64,000 nucleotides of DNA. Origin: Butyrivibrio proteoclasticus B316. Lineage in GTDB: Bacteria > Bacillota > Clostridia > Lachnospirales > Lachnospiraceae. This document shows, one piece after another, positions 8,963-17,626 of the stretch; position 1 is the first letter of the stretch, and each line of letters starts with the position of its first letter. The stretch is taken from the NCBI RefSeq assembly GCF_000145035.1, contig NC_014390.1, forward strand, positions 62,001-126,000. Reading direction: 5' to 3'. Below the pieces are notes generated by a model. That model saw only the letters and a list, made by a program, of their open reading frames with translations. It made no database searches and had not been told where the DNA came from. The position numbers and the translations under genes were made by a program.

Positions 8963-9116
8963 ATATACCCCCCTGTATTCTGCATTTTTTCACACAATAT
9001 TCAGTATATACCATAAATTTACTGCTACCAACAGGATTTTGAGAGAAAAAACAGCGTATTTATCAGTTTCATAGGATATGTAATTTTTGCCATGCGCTTT
9101 ATAAGCGTATTATTTA

Positions 9117-9143
9117 TTGACTGCTATTATTATTCGTTATAAT
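9117..9143 (+). promoter_or_regulatory. candidate promoter for the 9180 gene
   Basis: TTGACT at 9117 and TATAAT at 9138, spacer 15 bp (short). It sits 37 bp before the ATG at 9180. Confidence 0.4.
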
Positions 9144-9179
9144 ATATTTATAGTTTATATCTAATGGGAGATAATATAT

Positions 9180-10697
9180 ATGAAGTCAAGAATCCTTATC
9201 CTAATAATAATGGTAGCAGCAGTAGTCATGATCGTTGGCTCAGTATTTGTAAATGCCAATCAGAAAGTATCTGCTCAGACCCTTACACAACAGGAACGTC
9301 CAGGCTTTACAGAGATAACCAGCGTTCCAGGAGTTTCTTTTTACATAAACACACCATTTGTAGAAAAGGCAACAGCCATCACACAGATCTCTGACAATAT
9401 CGGATTTCAGAAGAATCAGTACTATTCATATAAGAACGGAACTGATAAGTATCTTCTTTTCAACATGGAAAAACTCATTGTTGCCGTGCAGAAAGGAACT
9501 GACTTCTGGATCGCAGAATCAAACGATCAGGAGTATTCCCTTTTAAACACAAGCCTTATGAATATATGGTTTACACAGGGAACAAAAAAGTTCTCATGTG
9601 AGACAACTAATGGAATGACCATAACAAAGGCCTGTGCTGGTGTATCTATCAACTCAAACACATATGGCGACTTTGTTGGAGAGCTTGCAAACATCCATAA
9701 GGACGGAGAAGAGTGGTCCATATTTGTAGGTGTTCCCGGAGAAAGATTTGATAAACTTTCTGATGCTTCACAGAAGGGAATTGCTTCCATTGTAAACTCT
9801 TTTGTTTTCTCTAACTCTCAGGGGGATGTTGCAACAGATATCTATGCTGTATCACTTACCGGCGATTCTTCAAAGCAGGCTGTTGATACAACAGAAGAGA
9901 TCTTTGAATATGATGAGAACTCCTTGAATCTTTCCAATCAGAACAGTATCGTTGATAAGGACGAGGAAAAGGCATATACATCTAGTCCTTATAACATGCT
10001 GTTTTTAGGAGATAACGGAATCTTAAGTGCCTTTAATGATTTCACTATTTCCTACGAAGAGCCAATCATCTGTCCAAAGAAAGTGTATAGAGGCGAAGAA
10101 GCAGAAAAACTCATTATGGATTATTGCACAGAGACTGGCGACTATGCTTACTTTAAAGCACCTGATGGCCAGTCATGGGAAGTTGTTGAATATGACCTTA
10201 ACTATAAGAACTGCGAAAATGACGACTACGTTAACATAAAGCTTAAAGGTATGGACGGAGAGCCACTTAGATACCGCGGCATAAAGTATGAAGCAAGGAC
10301 CTATGAGATGGGCCACAAAGCGGTAGAAGATGGTGAATGGATAAGAGGACTCTATGTATATTACCCAGTACCAAATGGCTGCTACGAATACTGTCTTGAA
10401 TGTGGAGAAAGAAAATCTCTTACCGGAGAAGAAGTAAGCGCAGCATATTACCACATCATAAATGAAGAGGAAGTTCACAGTGAACAGGCAGATGAAGCAT
10501 CTGAAGACGCATCTGCAAGCGAAGGCTCATCAACAGAAGAAGCAGCTGCTAGTAGCTCAAGTAGCGAAGATGCTGCAGAAAGCGATGCTTCTACAGATTC
10601 TTCTTCCGAAGATAGTAGCGCCGAGGCATCCAGTGAATCATCAGCCGCTGGATCTTCCAGAGATGAAAGCTCAGCTGAGGGAAGTTCAGCAAAATAA
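9180..10697 (+). CDS. secreted or anchored protein with Ser-rich C-terminus
   Basis: A 505-residue exported protein. Residues 4-25 form a strong hydrophobic signal (ILILIIMVAAVVMIVGSVFV), followed by a possible AQT cleavage region near 32. The folded region has a four-cysteine pattern near its end, including GCYEYCLECGERKS, which may bind metal. The last 80 residues are an extended Ser/Ala/Glu/Asp low-complexity tail (ASEDASASEGSSTEEAA...). No LPXTG sorting signal was seen. The 10724 gene follows after 26 bp and may be co-transcribed. Function unknown. Confidence 0.7.
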   Translation: MKSRILILIIMVAAVVMIVGSVFVNANQKVSAQTLTQQERPGFTEITSVPGVSFYINTPFVEKATAITQISDNIGFQKNQYYSYKNGTDKYLLFNMEKLIVAVQKGTDFWIAESNDQEYSLLNTSLMNIWFTQGTKKFSCETTNGMTITKACAGVSINSNTYGDFVGELANIHKDGEEWSIFVGVPGERFDKLSDASQKGIASIVNSFVFSNSQGDVATDIYAVSLTGDSSKQAVDTTEEIFEYDENSLNLSNQNSIVDKDEEKAYTSSPYNMLFLGDNGILSAFNDFTISYEEPIICPKKVYRGEEAEKLIMDYCTETGDYAYFKAPDGQSWEVVEYDLNYKNCENDDYVNIKLKGMDGEPLRYRGIKYEARTYEMGHKAVEDGEWIRGLYVYYPVPNGCYEYCLECGERKSLTGEEVSAAYYHIINEEEVHSEQADEASEDASASEGSSTEEAAASSSSSEDAAESDASTDSSSEDSSAEASSESSAAGSSRDESSAEGSSAK

Positions 10698-10723
10698 TAA
10701 GTGTTTTTGGGGAAAGATAAACC

Positions 10724-11020
10724 ATGACCATACCTAAAAATAAACAGTATGAGCACAAAACACTTTTCCATTACTATTACAAGGATCTGAATGGTAACTG
10801 GACAAGATGCAGACGGTTTTCGTATAGCGACTGGTACCAAGCTGCCTCATATGGCGATGAATGTTATGACAAGCGAAATACGCCATTTAATCACTATCGC
10901 CGTAATACACAACTCTCAACCAGAGATTTCATCCTAAAACGAGTATTGATCCCGGTATATGTCATGGCTGGGATACTTCTTACAATATTTGTTCTTTTCC
11001 TTTTGTCGATGTTTTTATAA
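10724..11020 (+). CDS. small tail-anchored membrane protein
   Basis: A 98-residue protein with an aromatic, basic N-terminal part (HKTLFHYYYKDLNGNWTRCRRFSYSDW) and a single C-terminal transmembrane helix (ILIPVY-like, residues about 73-97). The N-terminal part should face the cytoplasm. It lies 26 bp after the secreted Ser-rich protein gene and ends just before a GC-rich terminator, so the two genes form one unit. The frame is clear, although the family is unknown. Confidence 0.6.
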   Translation: MTIPKNKQYEHKTLFHYYYKDLNGNWTRCRRFSYSDWYQAASYGDECYDKRNTPFNHYRRNTQLSTRDFILKRVLIPVYVMAGILLTIFVLFLLSMFL

Positions 11021-11031
11021 AGAATTTTCTT

Positions 11032-11053
11032 AAGGGGCGGTCATCCGCCCCTT
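11032..11053 (+). terminator. GC-rich intrinsic terminator
   Basis: AAGGGGCGG / CCGCCCCTT perfect stem, TCAT loop, then TTT. It closes the 9180-11020 unit. Confidence 0.8.
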
Positions 11054-11087
11054 TACATTTCGATATATTAAAGCTATAATATAATTG

Positions 11088-11232
11088 TTTTTGTAGTATA
11101 GTTTTTATTATTGCTTGTAGTAGTCTATGCGTTCAGAGCTTAGGCTTATTTTTATGCCTGTAAAGGCATGAAGCATCTACATGTAATAGTTGTAGAAAAG
11201 AGAGCAGCCTTGTATAAGTCTGTTCTTTTTTT
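11088..11232 (+). ncRNA. structured leader RNA, copy A, ending in an intrinsic terminator
   Basis: Copy of an RNA element shared with 17883-18033. The identical core GGCTTATTTTTATGCC is at 11143-11158. Hairpins: ATGCCT/AGGCAT (11154-11169, GTAA loop), CTACA/TGTAG (11077-type arms at 11177-11195), then AGAGCAG/CTGTTCT (11201-11226) followed by a T run to 11232. An ACGG/CCGT hairpin (11243-11254) lies between terminator and ribosome binding site. The promoter is probably TTTACA at 11052 with TATAAT at 11075. The T run ends 52 bp before the ATG at 11285, so this is either an attenuator/riboswitch-like leader or a separate small RNA. It is not a family I recognise. Confidence 0.7.
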
Positions 11233-11284
11233 GTACTCAAAAACGGAAACCCGTAAAGCACCTAATTAAAAGGAGGAAAAAAAC

Positions 11285-11527
11285 ATGTTACTAGAAACAA
11301 ACGGAGATTTCACTTTCGCAGCTACTGTCGAGGAGCTCAGGAATGAGACATCAAGGCTTAATAAAGCTTTGGAGTATCAGCTTGAAGTCAACGACAAGCT
11401 CACAACAGCTATCAAACAGCTCACTGAGGTGATCTGTGAACAGAATGAGCAGTATCAGAAGATACTTCGCACTCTCGGACAGAACACTGATACTAGTGAA
11501 CTCCTTCCTGATGTCATTCTTGAATGA
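11285..11527 (+). CDS. small coiled-coil protein under leader RNA A
   Basis: An 80-residue soluble acidic protein, almost wholly helical with a heptad pattern (VEELRNETSRLNKALEYQLEVNDKLTTAIKQLTEVI). A very strong AAAAGGAGGAAAA site precedes the ATG, near-identical to the one before the 18100 gene. It overlaps the 11524 gene by ATGA, so the pair is translationally coupled. No family was recognised. Placement behind the structured leader suggests control by premature termination. Confidence 0.65.
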   Translation: MLLETNGDFTFAATVEELRNETSRLNKALEYQLEVNDKLTTAIKQLTEVICEQNEQYQKILRTLGQNTDTSELLPDVILE

Positions 11528-11829
11528 TCATCACGAAAGCACCCTTTAAATCAAACGAAAGGCAAAAAACTATGAAAACACTGGCAAAGAACAAATCAAT
11601 AAGGAGACTTGCAAAGAAACTGCTTTGGATGAAAAAGAACCAGCCGGCAAAATACCTGCTTATATCAGGCATCACTGATGGCATGATAATGGGTATTTGG
11701 ATTCTTATTTCCGCAGCAGTATCACTATGGATGGTAAGAAGTGGATTGTGTGACTTTGATTCAGCAATGATGGCTGTCGCACTCATTGATATGTACATTC
11801 TTATCTTTGGTTTTTCTTTTGAAGAATAA
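11524..11829 (+). CDS. small membrane protein, coupled to the coiled-coil gene
   Basis: A 101-residue protein with a basic N-terminus (KNKSIRRLAKKLLWMKKNQ) and two hydrophobic helices (about 48-70 and 80-97). The start overlaps the upstream stop (ATGA). A second possible ATG at 11572 would remove 16 residues and has only a weak AAAGG. Function unknown. The coiled-coil protein and this membrane protein probably work together. Confidence 0.55.
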   Translation: MIITKAPFKSNERQKTMKTLAKNKSIRRLAKKLLWMKKNQPAKYLLISGITDGMIMGIWILISAAVSLWMVRSGLCDFDSAMMAVALIDMYILIFGFSFEE

Positions 11830-11852
11830 CGTTATTGCCTAAAGCTAAAATC

Positions 11853-11884
11853 AGCGATTACCTTCGGGTGGTCGCTTTTTTTAT
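11853..11884 (+). terminator. intrinsic terminator
   Basis: AGCGATTACC / GGTGGTCGCT stem with a TTCG tetraloop and a run of T residues. Confidence 0.85.
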
Positions 11885-12010
11885 TACCAAAAAAGCTATA
11901 ATACATGCGCTATTTTCGCTGTTTGCTCTATTGAAATGCCGTATCCATGCTGATATCATTTATTTAGAAGCTAAAATCCGCATTATAACCGGCATCGAGG
12001 GATTAAAATT

Positions 12011-12835
12011 ATGACAAAAGCAGAAATCGCCAAAAAACTTAAACTATATTATATTGGAAAAAAGATAATAGTATGGGGGTTATTAGCCTCCATGACTGTA
12101 CTGATTTTATCCGTCATAGCTATTTCATTTTATACATTAATAAAAATATTTGCGTTCCTGCCCGTTAACATTATTTCAAAAATAGGAGCGGCATCCTACA
12201 TTGCTATGCTTATCTTTGTCTTTTCCGCAGTCCTATTTCCTGTTGGGAAATATAATTTATCTCGGTATCTTAAACCAGAAGATATTTCTGCCGTTTTGGA
12301 ATACATAAATGATATGAAGCATGACGCAGACGCGCGATACGATAATCTTATAGTGATTTCTAGAACGGCCAGTGAAATGTGCAAAAAGCAAGTTGTAATT
12401 AGTATCAACGATAGAACTAGTGTTACAGATATGCACTGGCGTGCTCTTAATGATTACTTTAAAAGAAGTAATATTGCAAAAATAGATATTGAAAACCTTA
12501 AAAAGTATTCCCAAGAACTGCTTTCTCAAAATAAAGATCAGAGAAAAGATGATGATTCTCTCAGCCGTATCCTGGGCGAGAGACCAGTCGCCTACTTAAA
12601 TAATTACCAAGATGATAAGAAGAATGCCAATCCTATTGAATCGCAGATATATACTTTATGCACAGTAGCATTATTTTTGATAATAGCAGCTAAACTTATA
12701 ATATTCTTTATTCCAAGCACAAGCATAAATGAATATCTAGCAGTTAGACTTATAAAAGAAATTGGCGCAGATGTAATAGCTGTTGTCTTTGCACTTTTCT
12801 CTATCAAATCATGTTGGGTAAGTAACGATAAATAA
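12011..12835 (+). CDS. membrane protein with large cytoplasmic loop
   Basis: Unrecognised 274-residue protein with helices at about 20-45 and 50-75, a polar middle domain of about 135 residues, and two more helices near 215-235 and 245-268. The central domain includes DMHWRALNDYFKRS and DDSLSRILGERP. The gene stands alone between two terminators. The start is weakly supported, by only a distant GAGGG upstream. Confidence 0.6.
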   Translation: MTKAEIAKKLKLYYIGKKIIVWGLLASMTVLILSVIAISFYTLIKIFAFLPVNIISKIGAASYIAMLIFVFSAVLFPVGKYNLSRYLKPEDISAVLEYINDMKHDADARYDNLIVISRTASEMCKKQVVISINDRTSVTDMHWRALNDYFKRSNIAKIDIENLKKYSQELLSQNKDQRKDDDSLSRILGERPVAYLNNYQDDKKNANPIESQIYTLCTVALFLIIAAKLIIFFIPSTSINEYLAVRLIKEIGADVIAVVFALFSIKSCWVSNDK

Positions 12836-12844
12836 CATAAATCG

Positions 12845-12878
12845 AAAAAAGCATGGTGTAGATGCCATGCTTTTTTTG
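12845..12878 (+). terminator. intrinsic terminator
   Basis: AAAAAAGCATGG / CCATGCTTTTTTT stem around TGTAGATG. It can act on both strands. Confidence 0.85.
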
Positions 12879-12910
12879 TGCACCCTACTATTATATTTAG
12901 ATATATTATA

Positions 12911-12939
12911 TTGAAATATAAATATTGATATATTATACT
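12911..12939 (+). promoter_or_regulatory. promoter placed for a leaderless transcript
   Basis: TTGAAA (12911-12916), 17-bp spacer, TATACT (12934-12939). The ATG at 12947 begins 7 bp after the -10 box, where transcription would start, and no Shine-Dalgarno motif is present. Confidence 0.5.
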
Positions 12940-12946
12940 TATATTT

Positions 12947-13273
12947 ATGAGAAGAATAAGAAGAAAGAAAAACCCGTCAAAAAAGATTGGATTAACACTT
13001 GCGACTATCATGACCGCAGGCGCTCTTTTTTGCGCTGGATTTATCTTTGTTCCATTTGGAAAAGATACTGTACCAGAATCAAAAGCCATGGAGACAAATG
13101 ATAATTACTCTGCACCAGAACATAAAGAGCAAACCATGCAGTATGAGATAGTAACGCCTGATGAATCAACCTTAAATCAACAGGAACGTAAATCAAGCAT
13201 CAGCGCTTCCAAGCAGTCTGGCCTGGAAAAAGCCGTTGATGACTTAATTGTTTTGACGGAAGGTGACGAGTGA
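12947..13273 (+). CDS. small N-terminally anchored protein, possibly leaderless
   Basis: A 108-residue protein with a very basic N-terminus (MRRIRRKKNPSKK) and one membrane helix at about 15-36, followed by a polar Gln/Glu/Ser extracytoplasmic part. It is the first gene of a run of four same-strand genes with gaps or overlaps under 30 bp (12947, 13280, 13776, 14577). The -10 box is so close to the ATG that the mRNA may have no leader. Function unknown. Confidence 0.55.
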   Translation: MRRIRRKKNPSKKIGLTLATIMTAGALFCAGFIFVPFGKDTVPESKAMETNDNYSAPEHKEQTMQYEIVTPDESTLNQQERKSSISASKQSGLEKAVDDLIVLTEGDE

Positions 13274-13279
13274 TAACAC

Positions 13280-13801
13280 ATGGAAATAGCATTAAGAGAA
13301 GTTAGAAAGAGCTATGGGCTCACCAAGGCTGCGTTTGCAGAGATCATCGGAATTACCGAACTGTTTTATTCCCAGTATGAACAAAAAAATGAATTACCAA
13401 GTAAATATGTATATCTCCTTTGGAAAAGTCTTGAAGACTTTCCAATCCCGGAAGATTTTTTCTTTTACACATCCTTTACTCTGGAAATCAACATGAAGTA
13501 CCACCACATGACACAGAAACAGGTCGCTGAGCTTTTCGACATTGCCAATCAGTCAACCATCAGCGGATACCTTAGGAATAACATTCCCATGTATGAGAAA
13601 AAAGAGTACTTCTGGAAGTTTGAGCCTTTTATCTTGCCATCAATACTTGTTTCAGAAAAAGATGGATATGCAACAAAGGAGATCACAGATCTTCAGGCGA
13701 AAGGCAACTTTATCTTAGTTGAAAAGCGGAGACTGCAGAAGATAAGCAGACTCGACAGAGAAAGCAAAAAGAGCAATGAGCAAAAAAAGAAAGTCATTTA
13801 A
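13280..13801 (+). CDS. HTH-containing putative regulator
   Basis: A 173-residue protein. Residues 1-55 look like an XRE/Cro-type helix-turn-helix (REVRKSYGLTKAAFAEIIGITELFYSQYEQKNELPSK). A second HTH-like segment follows near 75-100 (MTQKQVAELFDIANQSTISGYLR), so it may have two DNA-binding motifs. The C-terminus is basic (KRRLQKISRLDRESKKSNEQKKK). It starts 6 bp after the previous stop and overlaps the next gene by 26 bp. Probably a transcription regulator of this cluster; the target is not evident. Confidence 0.6.
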   Translation: MEIALREVRKSYGLTKAAFAEIIGITELFYSQYEQKNELPSKYVYLLWKSLEDFPIPEDFFFYTSFTLEINMKYHHMTQKQVAELFDIANQSTISGYLRNNIPMYEKKEYFWKFEPFILPSILVSEKDGYATKEITDLQAKGNFILVEKRRLQKISRLDRESKKSNEQKKKVI

Positions 13802-14561
13802 GTTTAATTCAAACAGGGCAGCCATCGTCATCCCGCTTTGCGCGGGAGTTGTGGCTGCCTGTGGTGTAACAGGAGCAGTGCTGTACCTTTCAGGCCCTAA
13901 AAAGGAAGTACCTTCTGCGGAAATAGAGCCTGCTATAAGCACTGCAACTTTGCAGGATGAAGAAAAACCGAACTACATATCAGAGACAAATTATAAGGGG
14001 CATCTATCAGAGTATCCGGAGCTTTATGAGATACCATTTAGAAAATCTGATGCCTATATCTGCAACAAAGATTTTTACAGAGAACACTATGAGATCTTTG
14101 AAGAGTGCGAAACTGATGCAACTACATTCATGGAAACCCTCTTTAATGTAAACTACAGAAATATAGCAGCGGACCAGAATGGCTTTGTATCAGATGTGAT
14201 GCTTAATAGTGACTACGAGGTATACATCACAAAGAACTTTGGCACAGAAGAAGAGGACACCATATATCTTTACGATTACATAGAAGAACTCTCTGATTAT
14301 TTCATAGAAAACCAGGTGGAAATGGAAGCAAAATTCTACACGGATGATTCCCTAGTTTACAGCGACTTTTATACCTTTGTCCGCGGTGAACTTGTTTTTA
14401 CCATCTATAGCTCAGAAGATGAATCCTCTGAGTATAAGGTAGGAGAGCAGTATCAGATACCATATGAAGTTGCCATGCAGCGAACACCATCTAATCCTGA
14501 TAACAGGACTGTATGTTCCTTTGGACTTGCTACTGATGCAACATTCTTTTTGACACCTTAA
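13776..14561 (+). CDS. membrane-anchored exported protein
   Basis: A 261-residue protein. A basic start (MSKKRKSFKFNSNR) precedes a helix AAIVIPLCAGVVAACGVTGAVLYL; the rest should be extracytoplasmic and is acidic and Tyr-rich. The FRKSDAYICNKDFYREHYEIFEECETDATTFMETLFNVNYRNIA segment is well-formed helical sequence but matches nothing I can name. It overlaps the HTH gene by 26 bp and lies 15 bp before the AAA ATPase, so it belongs to the same operon. Confidence 0.6.
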   Translation: MSKKRKSFKFNSNRAAIVIPLCAGVVAACGVTGAVLYLSGPKKEVPSAEIEPAISTATLQDEEKPNYISETNYKGHLSEYPELYEIPFRKSDAYICNKDFYREHYEIFEECETDATTFMETLFNVNYRNIAADQNGFVSDVMLNSDYEVYITKNFGTEEEDTIYLYDYIEELSDYFIENQVEMEAKFYTDDSLVYSDFYTFVRGELVFTIYSSEDESSEYKVGEQYQIPYEVAMQRTPSNPDNRTVCSFGLATDATFFLTP

Positions 14562-14576
14562 GGAAGGACTTTAGAC

Positions 14577-15359
14577 ATGGGAAAACTAAGGATCACTATA
14601 CCAGATGATATAGCTAAATTTGTAGAAGCAGAAAACTGTGATGACTTTGACGTAGATAAATACTTTGTCACACAGACTCAGATAGATATCATAAAGGACA
14701 TTGAAAGAAACGGAGAGTTATGTAAAGAACTTGCTGTATACGGTGTTCAGTACGTTAATACAACGCTTCTTTACGGTCCCACCGGAACCGGCAAAACTAC
14801 GTTTGCCCGCTTTGTTGCCCACAGTCTTGATAAAGACTTTGCATATGTGAACTTCTCAAGCCTTATGGATGGCGGTTTTGGAAACACAGAAAGAAATCTT
14901 AGTAAAGTCTTTAGATACATGACAGCTCAGGACTGCATCTTCATGATAGATGAAATAGACTGTATCGCTACAAGCAGAACAGCATCAACTAATGACACCT
15001 TAAAGAGCATAACCATTGCGCTCATGCAGGAACTTGATTACTGTAAGGCTCACAGCCCAAAAGCCATTATCCTTGCAGCAACTAACGTGGTTGATAACTT
15101 AGATCCTGCGCTTCTTTCAAGATTTTCAATCAAGAAAGAGATACCGCTTCTTAATAACGAAGAAAAGCTCGGATTCGTATGCAAGTACATGAACAGCCTC
15201 TCAGTTCCATATGACCTGGATCAGGTACGTGAGTATATAGCAAGAAATTCACGAGTTACTCAAAGAGTCATGGAGCAGGATATAATAAGAGCCCTCATCG
15301 CCTGGATAGACAGGGCAAAGGAGGGTTTTGTAACACTCCAGAGTTACCAAAATTACTAA
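14577..15359 (+). CDS. AAA+ ATPase of the classic AAA (FtsH/p97) type
   Basis: A 260-residue single-domain AAA protein. Walker A is GPTGTGKTT (about 63-71), Walker B is CIFMIDEID, sensor 1 is ILAATNV, and the arginine-finger region is LDPALLSRF. The N-terminal 55 residues are a short adaptor-like region. Proteins of this type remodel or unfold partners. It lacks a protease domain, so the partner is likely encoded nearby; the membrane protein just upstream is a candidate. A terminator follows. The family call is firm; substrate unknown. Confidence 0.85.
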   Translation: MGKLRITIPDDIAKFVEAENCDDFDVDKYFVTQTQIDIIKDIERNGELCKELAVYGVQYVNTTLLYGPTGTGKTTFARFVAHSLDKDFAYVNFSSLMDGGFGNTERNLSKVFRYMTAQDCIFMIDEIDCIATSRTASTNDTLKSITIALMQELDYCKAHSPKAIILAATNVVDNLDPALLSRFSIKKEIPLLNNEEKLGFVCKYMNSLSVPYDLDQVREYIARNSRVTQRVMEQDIIRALIAWIDRAKEGFVTLQSYQNY

Positions 15360-15377
15360 TATATGCACATAGAAATA

Positions 15378-15412
15378 CCCTTAAGCCTTACATGAAAGCT
15401 TAAGGGCATTTA
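15378..15412 (+). terminator. intrinsic terminator of the 12947-15359 operon
   Basis: CCCTTAAGC / GCTTAAGGG perfect stem followed by a T-rich stretch. Confidence 0.7.
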
Positions 15413-15467
15413 TTTTGTGGAGAGACGATGAAGAAATGGACAACATCGTCAATGTGTAGAAGCTGTT

Positions 15468-16013
15468 TTATTTCCCATATTCAGCTAGAATGCATTCTGT
15501 AATGATACTAGGAAATACAAAGATCGGTTTATCAACGAATCTGTATATCTCCATTATCTCGGTATAACTGATAAGAACATCAATGCCGTCATGTGCAAAC
15601 AATATCTTTCCATCTTCAAAGATGGTTTTTATCATTGCATCCTGCATGAGCTCATCAGCAATTCTGACAGTGCATCTTTGCCCCCCGCTAAACCAGTTTT
15701 CAAGGTCGATACTAAACTGCATTCTTTCCCTGATTGCTGAAATCCTTGAGTCCATATGGCCTTTAAGATCCAGGCAATCTCCCCTAGAGATGAGAATGTC
15801 GTTTAAATTACATAAGTATTCACCATGTTCGGTTTCGAGTAGGAGCCTGCCATCGTCAAAGATGGTCTTTAGAGTGATCTCACCATCGTAGATGGTGTCG
15901 GCAACAAGGTTTACCTTATCACCTTCTTTGTACCAATATTCCCCGTCAAAAGAAAACTCATTTCTTCCCCTAACTGCAAAGAAGTTAGCGGAATTCCCCA
16001 AAGCTAGTTCCAT
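15468..16013 (-). CDS. protein with two internal repeats, unknown function
   Basis: A 181-residue soluble protein made of two related units. Unit 1 holds EFSFDGEYWYKEGDKVNLV...LKTIFDDGRLLLETEHGEYLCNLNDIL. Unit 2 holds MQFSIDLENWFSGGQRCTVRI...IKTIFEDGKILFAHDGIDVLISYTEIM. Shared features are the F.F/W core, KTIF(D/E)DG(R/K)(L/I)L and a closing (D/E)I(L/M). Each unit looks like a small beta barrel. GAGGA precedes the ATG. No homologue is known to me. Confidence 0.65.
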   Translation of the reverse strand: MELALGNSANFFAVRGRNEFSFDGEYWYKEGDKVNLVADTIYDGEITLKTIFDDGRLLLETEHGEYLCNLNDILISRGDCLDLKGHMDSRISAIRERMQFSIDLENWFSGGQRCTVRIADELMQDAMIKTIFEDGKILFAHDGIDVLISYTEIMEIYRFVDKPIFVFPSIITECILAEYGK

Positions 16014-16204
16014 ACAAATGTCCTCTCAAAATGAATTTTCGACAATAATAAATATACCATATACTCAAAAGTATGATTCGGACGCTTATTCCCGCATGTT
16101 TAGAGGGCTTTGCCCTATTGTTCGCACCTGTTTTAGACCTGTATTTGACCTACTTTTGACCGAGTTCCCCCTTATTTTCCCCCTAGAATTTACGAATAAA
16201 AAAA

Positions 16205-16235
16205 CACTCTGGCTTCCATAATAGTAACCAGAGTG
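16205..16235 (-). terminator. intrinsic terminator for the 16242 gene
   Basis: CACTCTGG / CCAGAGTG stem. On the minus strand it is followed by seven T residues (16198-16204). Confidence 0.75.
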
Positions 16236-16241
16236 CATCAA

Positions 16242-16967
16242 TCATTTAAACCTGCCACCAAAAAGGGTAACAAACTGCATGTCTATATCCCATAACCTCG
16301 ACAGTTCAATCTCTTCTGTGGATCCGTCCACGAATTCAAGCTCCATCGTTCCAATGCTTTCATATTTGCATTTTTCAAGATCACCAGTGATAGCTTTGTT
16401 TGGTACATAGTCCCATTCAGCCAAAGAGGGTATTTCCTTTGCATGATAGTCCATGAATGCATCTACATATCTTTCTATGATCTTGCCGTTAAGAACTGGC
16501 CTTCTGATTATCTTCCCTACAACGTGATTTATCCTAAAATCCACGTAGTGGCTTATTACTTCCTTCTCATTCCAGTTTTCTTTTTCATATTCGTTAAGAG
16601 AATTTGCCGCATAATCAGTATAGCTCTGCATCTGTCTTGCAACATACTTTGGAGAATAAACAAACCACTTGATCGTTGTGTTATATAGAATAATGAGTAT
16701 TACAAAACACACACAAACAACGCTTACTATCTGGAAAACATTCCTATGATTGTCATAGAGCCACATATAAATGCTTCCTATAAGGAAAAGCACCGGTGGT
16801 ACAAAGACCATGAAGCGCCATATAAACACATATACAAGAGCACCCGCGATACTATCAATTCCTCCAGAAGGAGCAAACTTTATAGCCACAGTCTGCATCA
16901 GGACAGTACCAATAACAAACCATAGAATAGCAATAATTATCAGTGTTTTCATCTTTCTAGTCTTCAT
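16242..16967 (-). CDS. membrane protein with extracytoplasmic or cytoplasmic tail
   Basis: A 241-residue protein with about three hydrophobic segments in residues 5-105 (TLIIIAILWFVIGTVLM; VFIWRFMVFVPPVLFLIGSIYMWL; FQIVSVVCVCFVILIILYNT). A soluble C-terminal half of about 130 residues contains AWDYVP-like and DGSTEEIELSRLWDID segments. AAGGA precedes the ATG and a terminator follows the stop, so it is probably monocistronic. No family was recognised. Confidence 0.6.
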   Translation of the reverse strand: MKTRKMKTLIIIAILWFVIGTVLMQTVAIKFAPSGGIDSIAGALVYVFIWRFMVFVPPVLFLIGSIYMWLYDNHRNVFQIVSVVCVCFVILIILYNTTIKWFVYSPKYVARQMQSYTDYAANSLNEYEKENWNEKEVISHYVDFRINHVVGKIIRRPVLNGKIIERYVDAFMDYHAKEIPSLAEWDYVPNKAITGDLEKCKYESIGTMELEFVDGSTEEIELSRLWDIDMQFVTLFGGRFK

Positions 16968-17001
16968 GTCATTCCTTATCAGTATTTATTTTCATAAAAA
17001 T

Positions 17002-17021
17002 AGGAGAGTGTTACCTCTCCT
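17002..17021 (-). terminator. intrinsic terminator for the 17027 gene
   Basis: AGGAGAG / CTCTCCT stem, TGTTAC loop, T-rich on the minus strand. Confidence 0.65.
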
Positions 17022-17026
17022 AGATC

Positions 17027-17626
17027 TTAATTTCCATAGCCGAGCAGTAGATCAAATCTGCCTTCTTCTTTTTGGATCTTTTCCATCATTCCAGGCCAGT
17101 CATCGATACATTCAAGACATCTCTGGAAGAAATAGATACCAAAGAGCATTACGGCTTCTTCTTTTCTATAAGAAAACTTATGTGAATCTAGTTCTAGTTT
17201 TAAATACACCTGAAGATTAGTAACGTCTTCTTGTGTAAAATACAATTCTCTTAAGATATCGTAGTAAAGCTTTCCAAGATCTACTTCATCATCTGTTGGA
17301 TCACTAAGCTTAAATAGCTTTATATTCTCAAGCGTATCATAAAGAATATCTTCAGTCTTTTCATCTGTCAGGATCTGCATCAAAAGCCTGTTGATAACGT
17401 TCTGATGAATTGGTTCCTTCCCTAAAAAATTCCTGTAAACGAATGGAATAACTTTTTCAATTGAGTCTTTCCCCATGACTCCGAAATTGAACATATCCCT
17501 GTTTTTAAGGTACTTCTTGTGACATTTAAGAATACTTTCGATATTCTTGTATGTCTTCCTGTCGTAGTTTACATTGAACATTCCTCCATAAAGCTCAATG
17601 CACTTCTTTGCCCTCGTTTCCTTCAT
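17027..17626 (-). CDS. uncharacterised soluble helical protein
   Basis: A 199-residue, largely helical, charged protein (e.g. LRELYFTQEDVTNLQVYLKLELDSHKF and FFQRCLECIDDWPGMMEKIQKEEG). I use the ATG at 17626, preceded by AGGTGGGG; a further upstream codon at 17683 would add 19 residues lacking a binding site. It has its own terminator and stands alone. Nothing in it points to an enzyme. Confidence 0.6.
   Translation of the reverse strand: MKETRAKKCIELYGGMFNVNYDRKTYKNIESILKCHKKYLKNRDMFNFGVMGKDSIEKVIPFVYRNFLGKEPIHQNVINRLLMQILTDEKTEDILYDTLENIKLFKLSDPTDDEVDLGKLYYDILRELYFTQEDVTNLQVYLKLELDSHKFSYRKEEAVMLFGIYFFQRCLECIDDWPGMMEKIQKEEGRFDLLLGYGN

Noticed and set aside
10462..10840. Overlapping ORFs in both strands of the Ser-rich tail
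   Set aside because: Arise from the repetitive Ser/Ala codons of the 9180 gene; no start signals.
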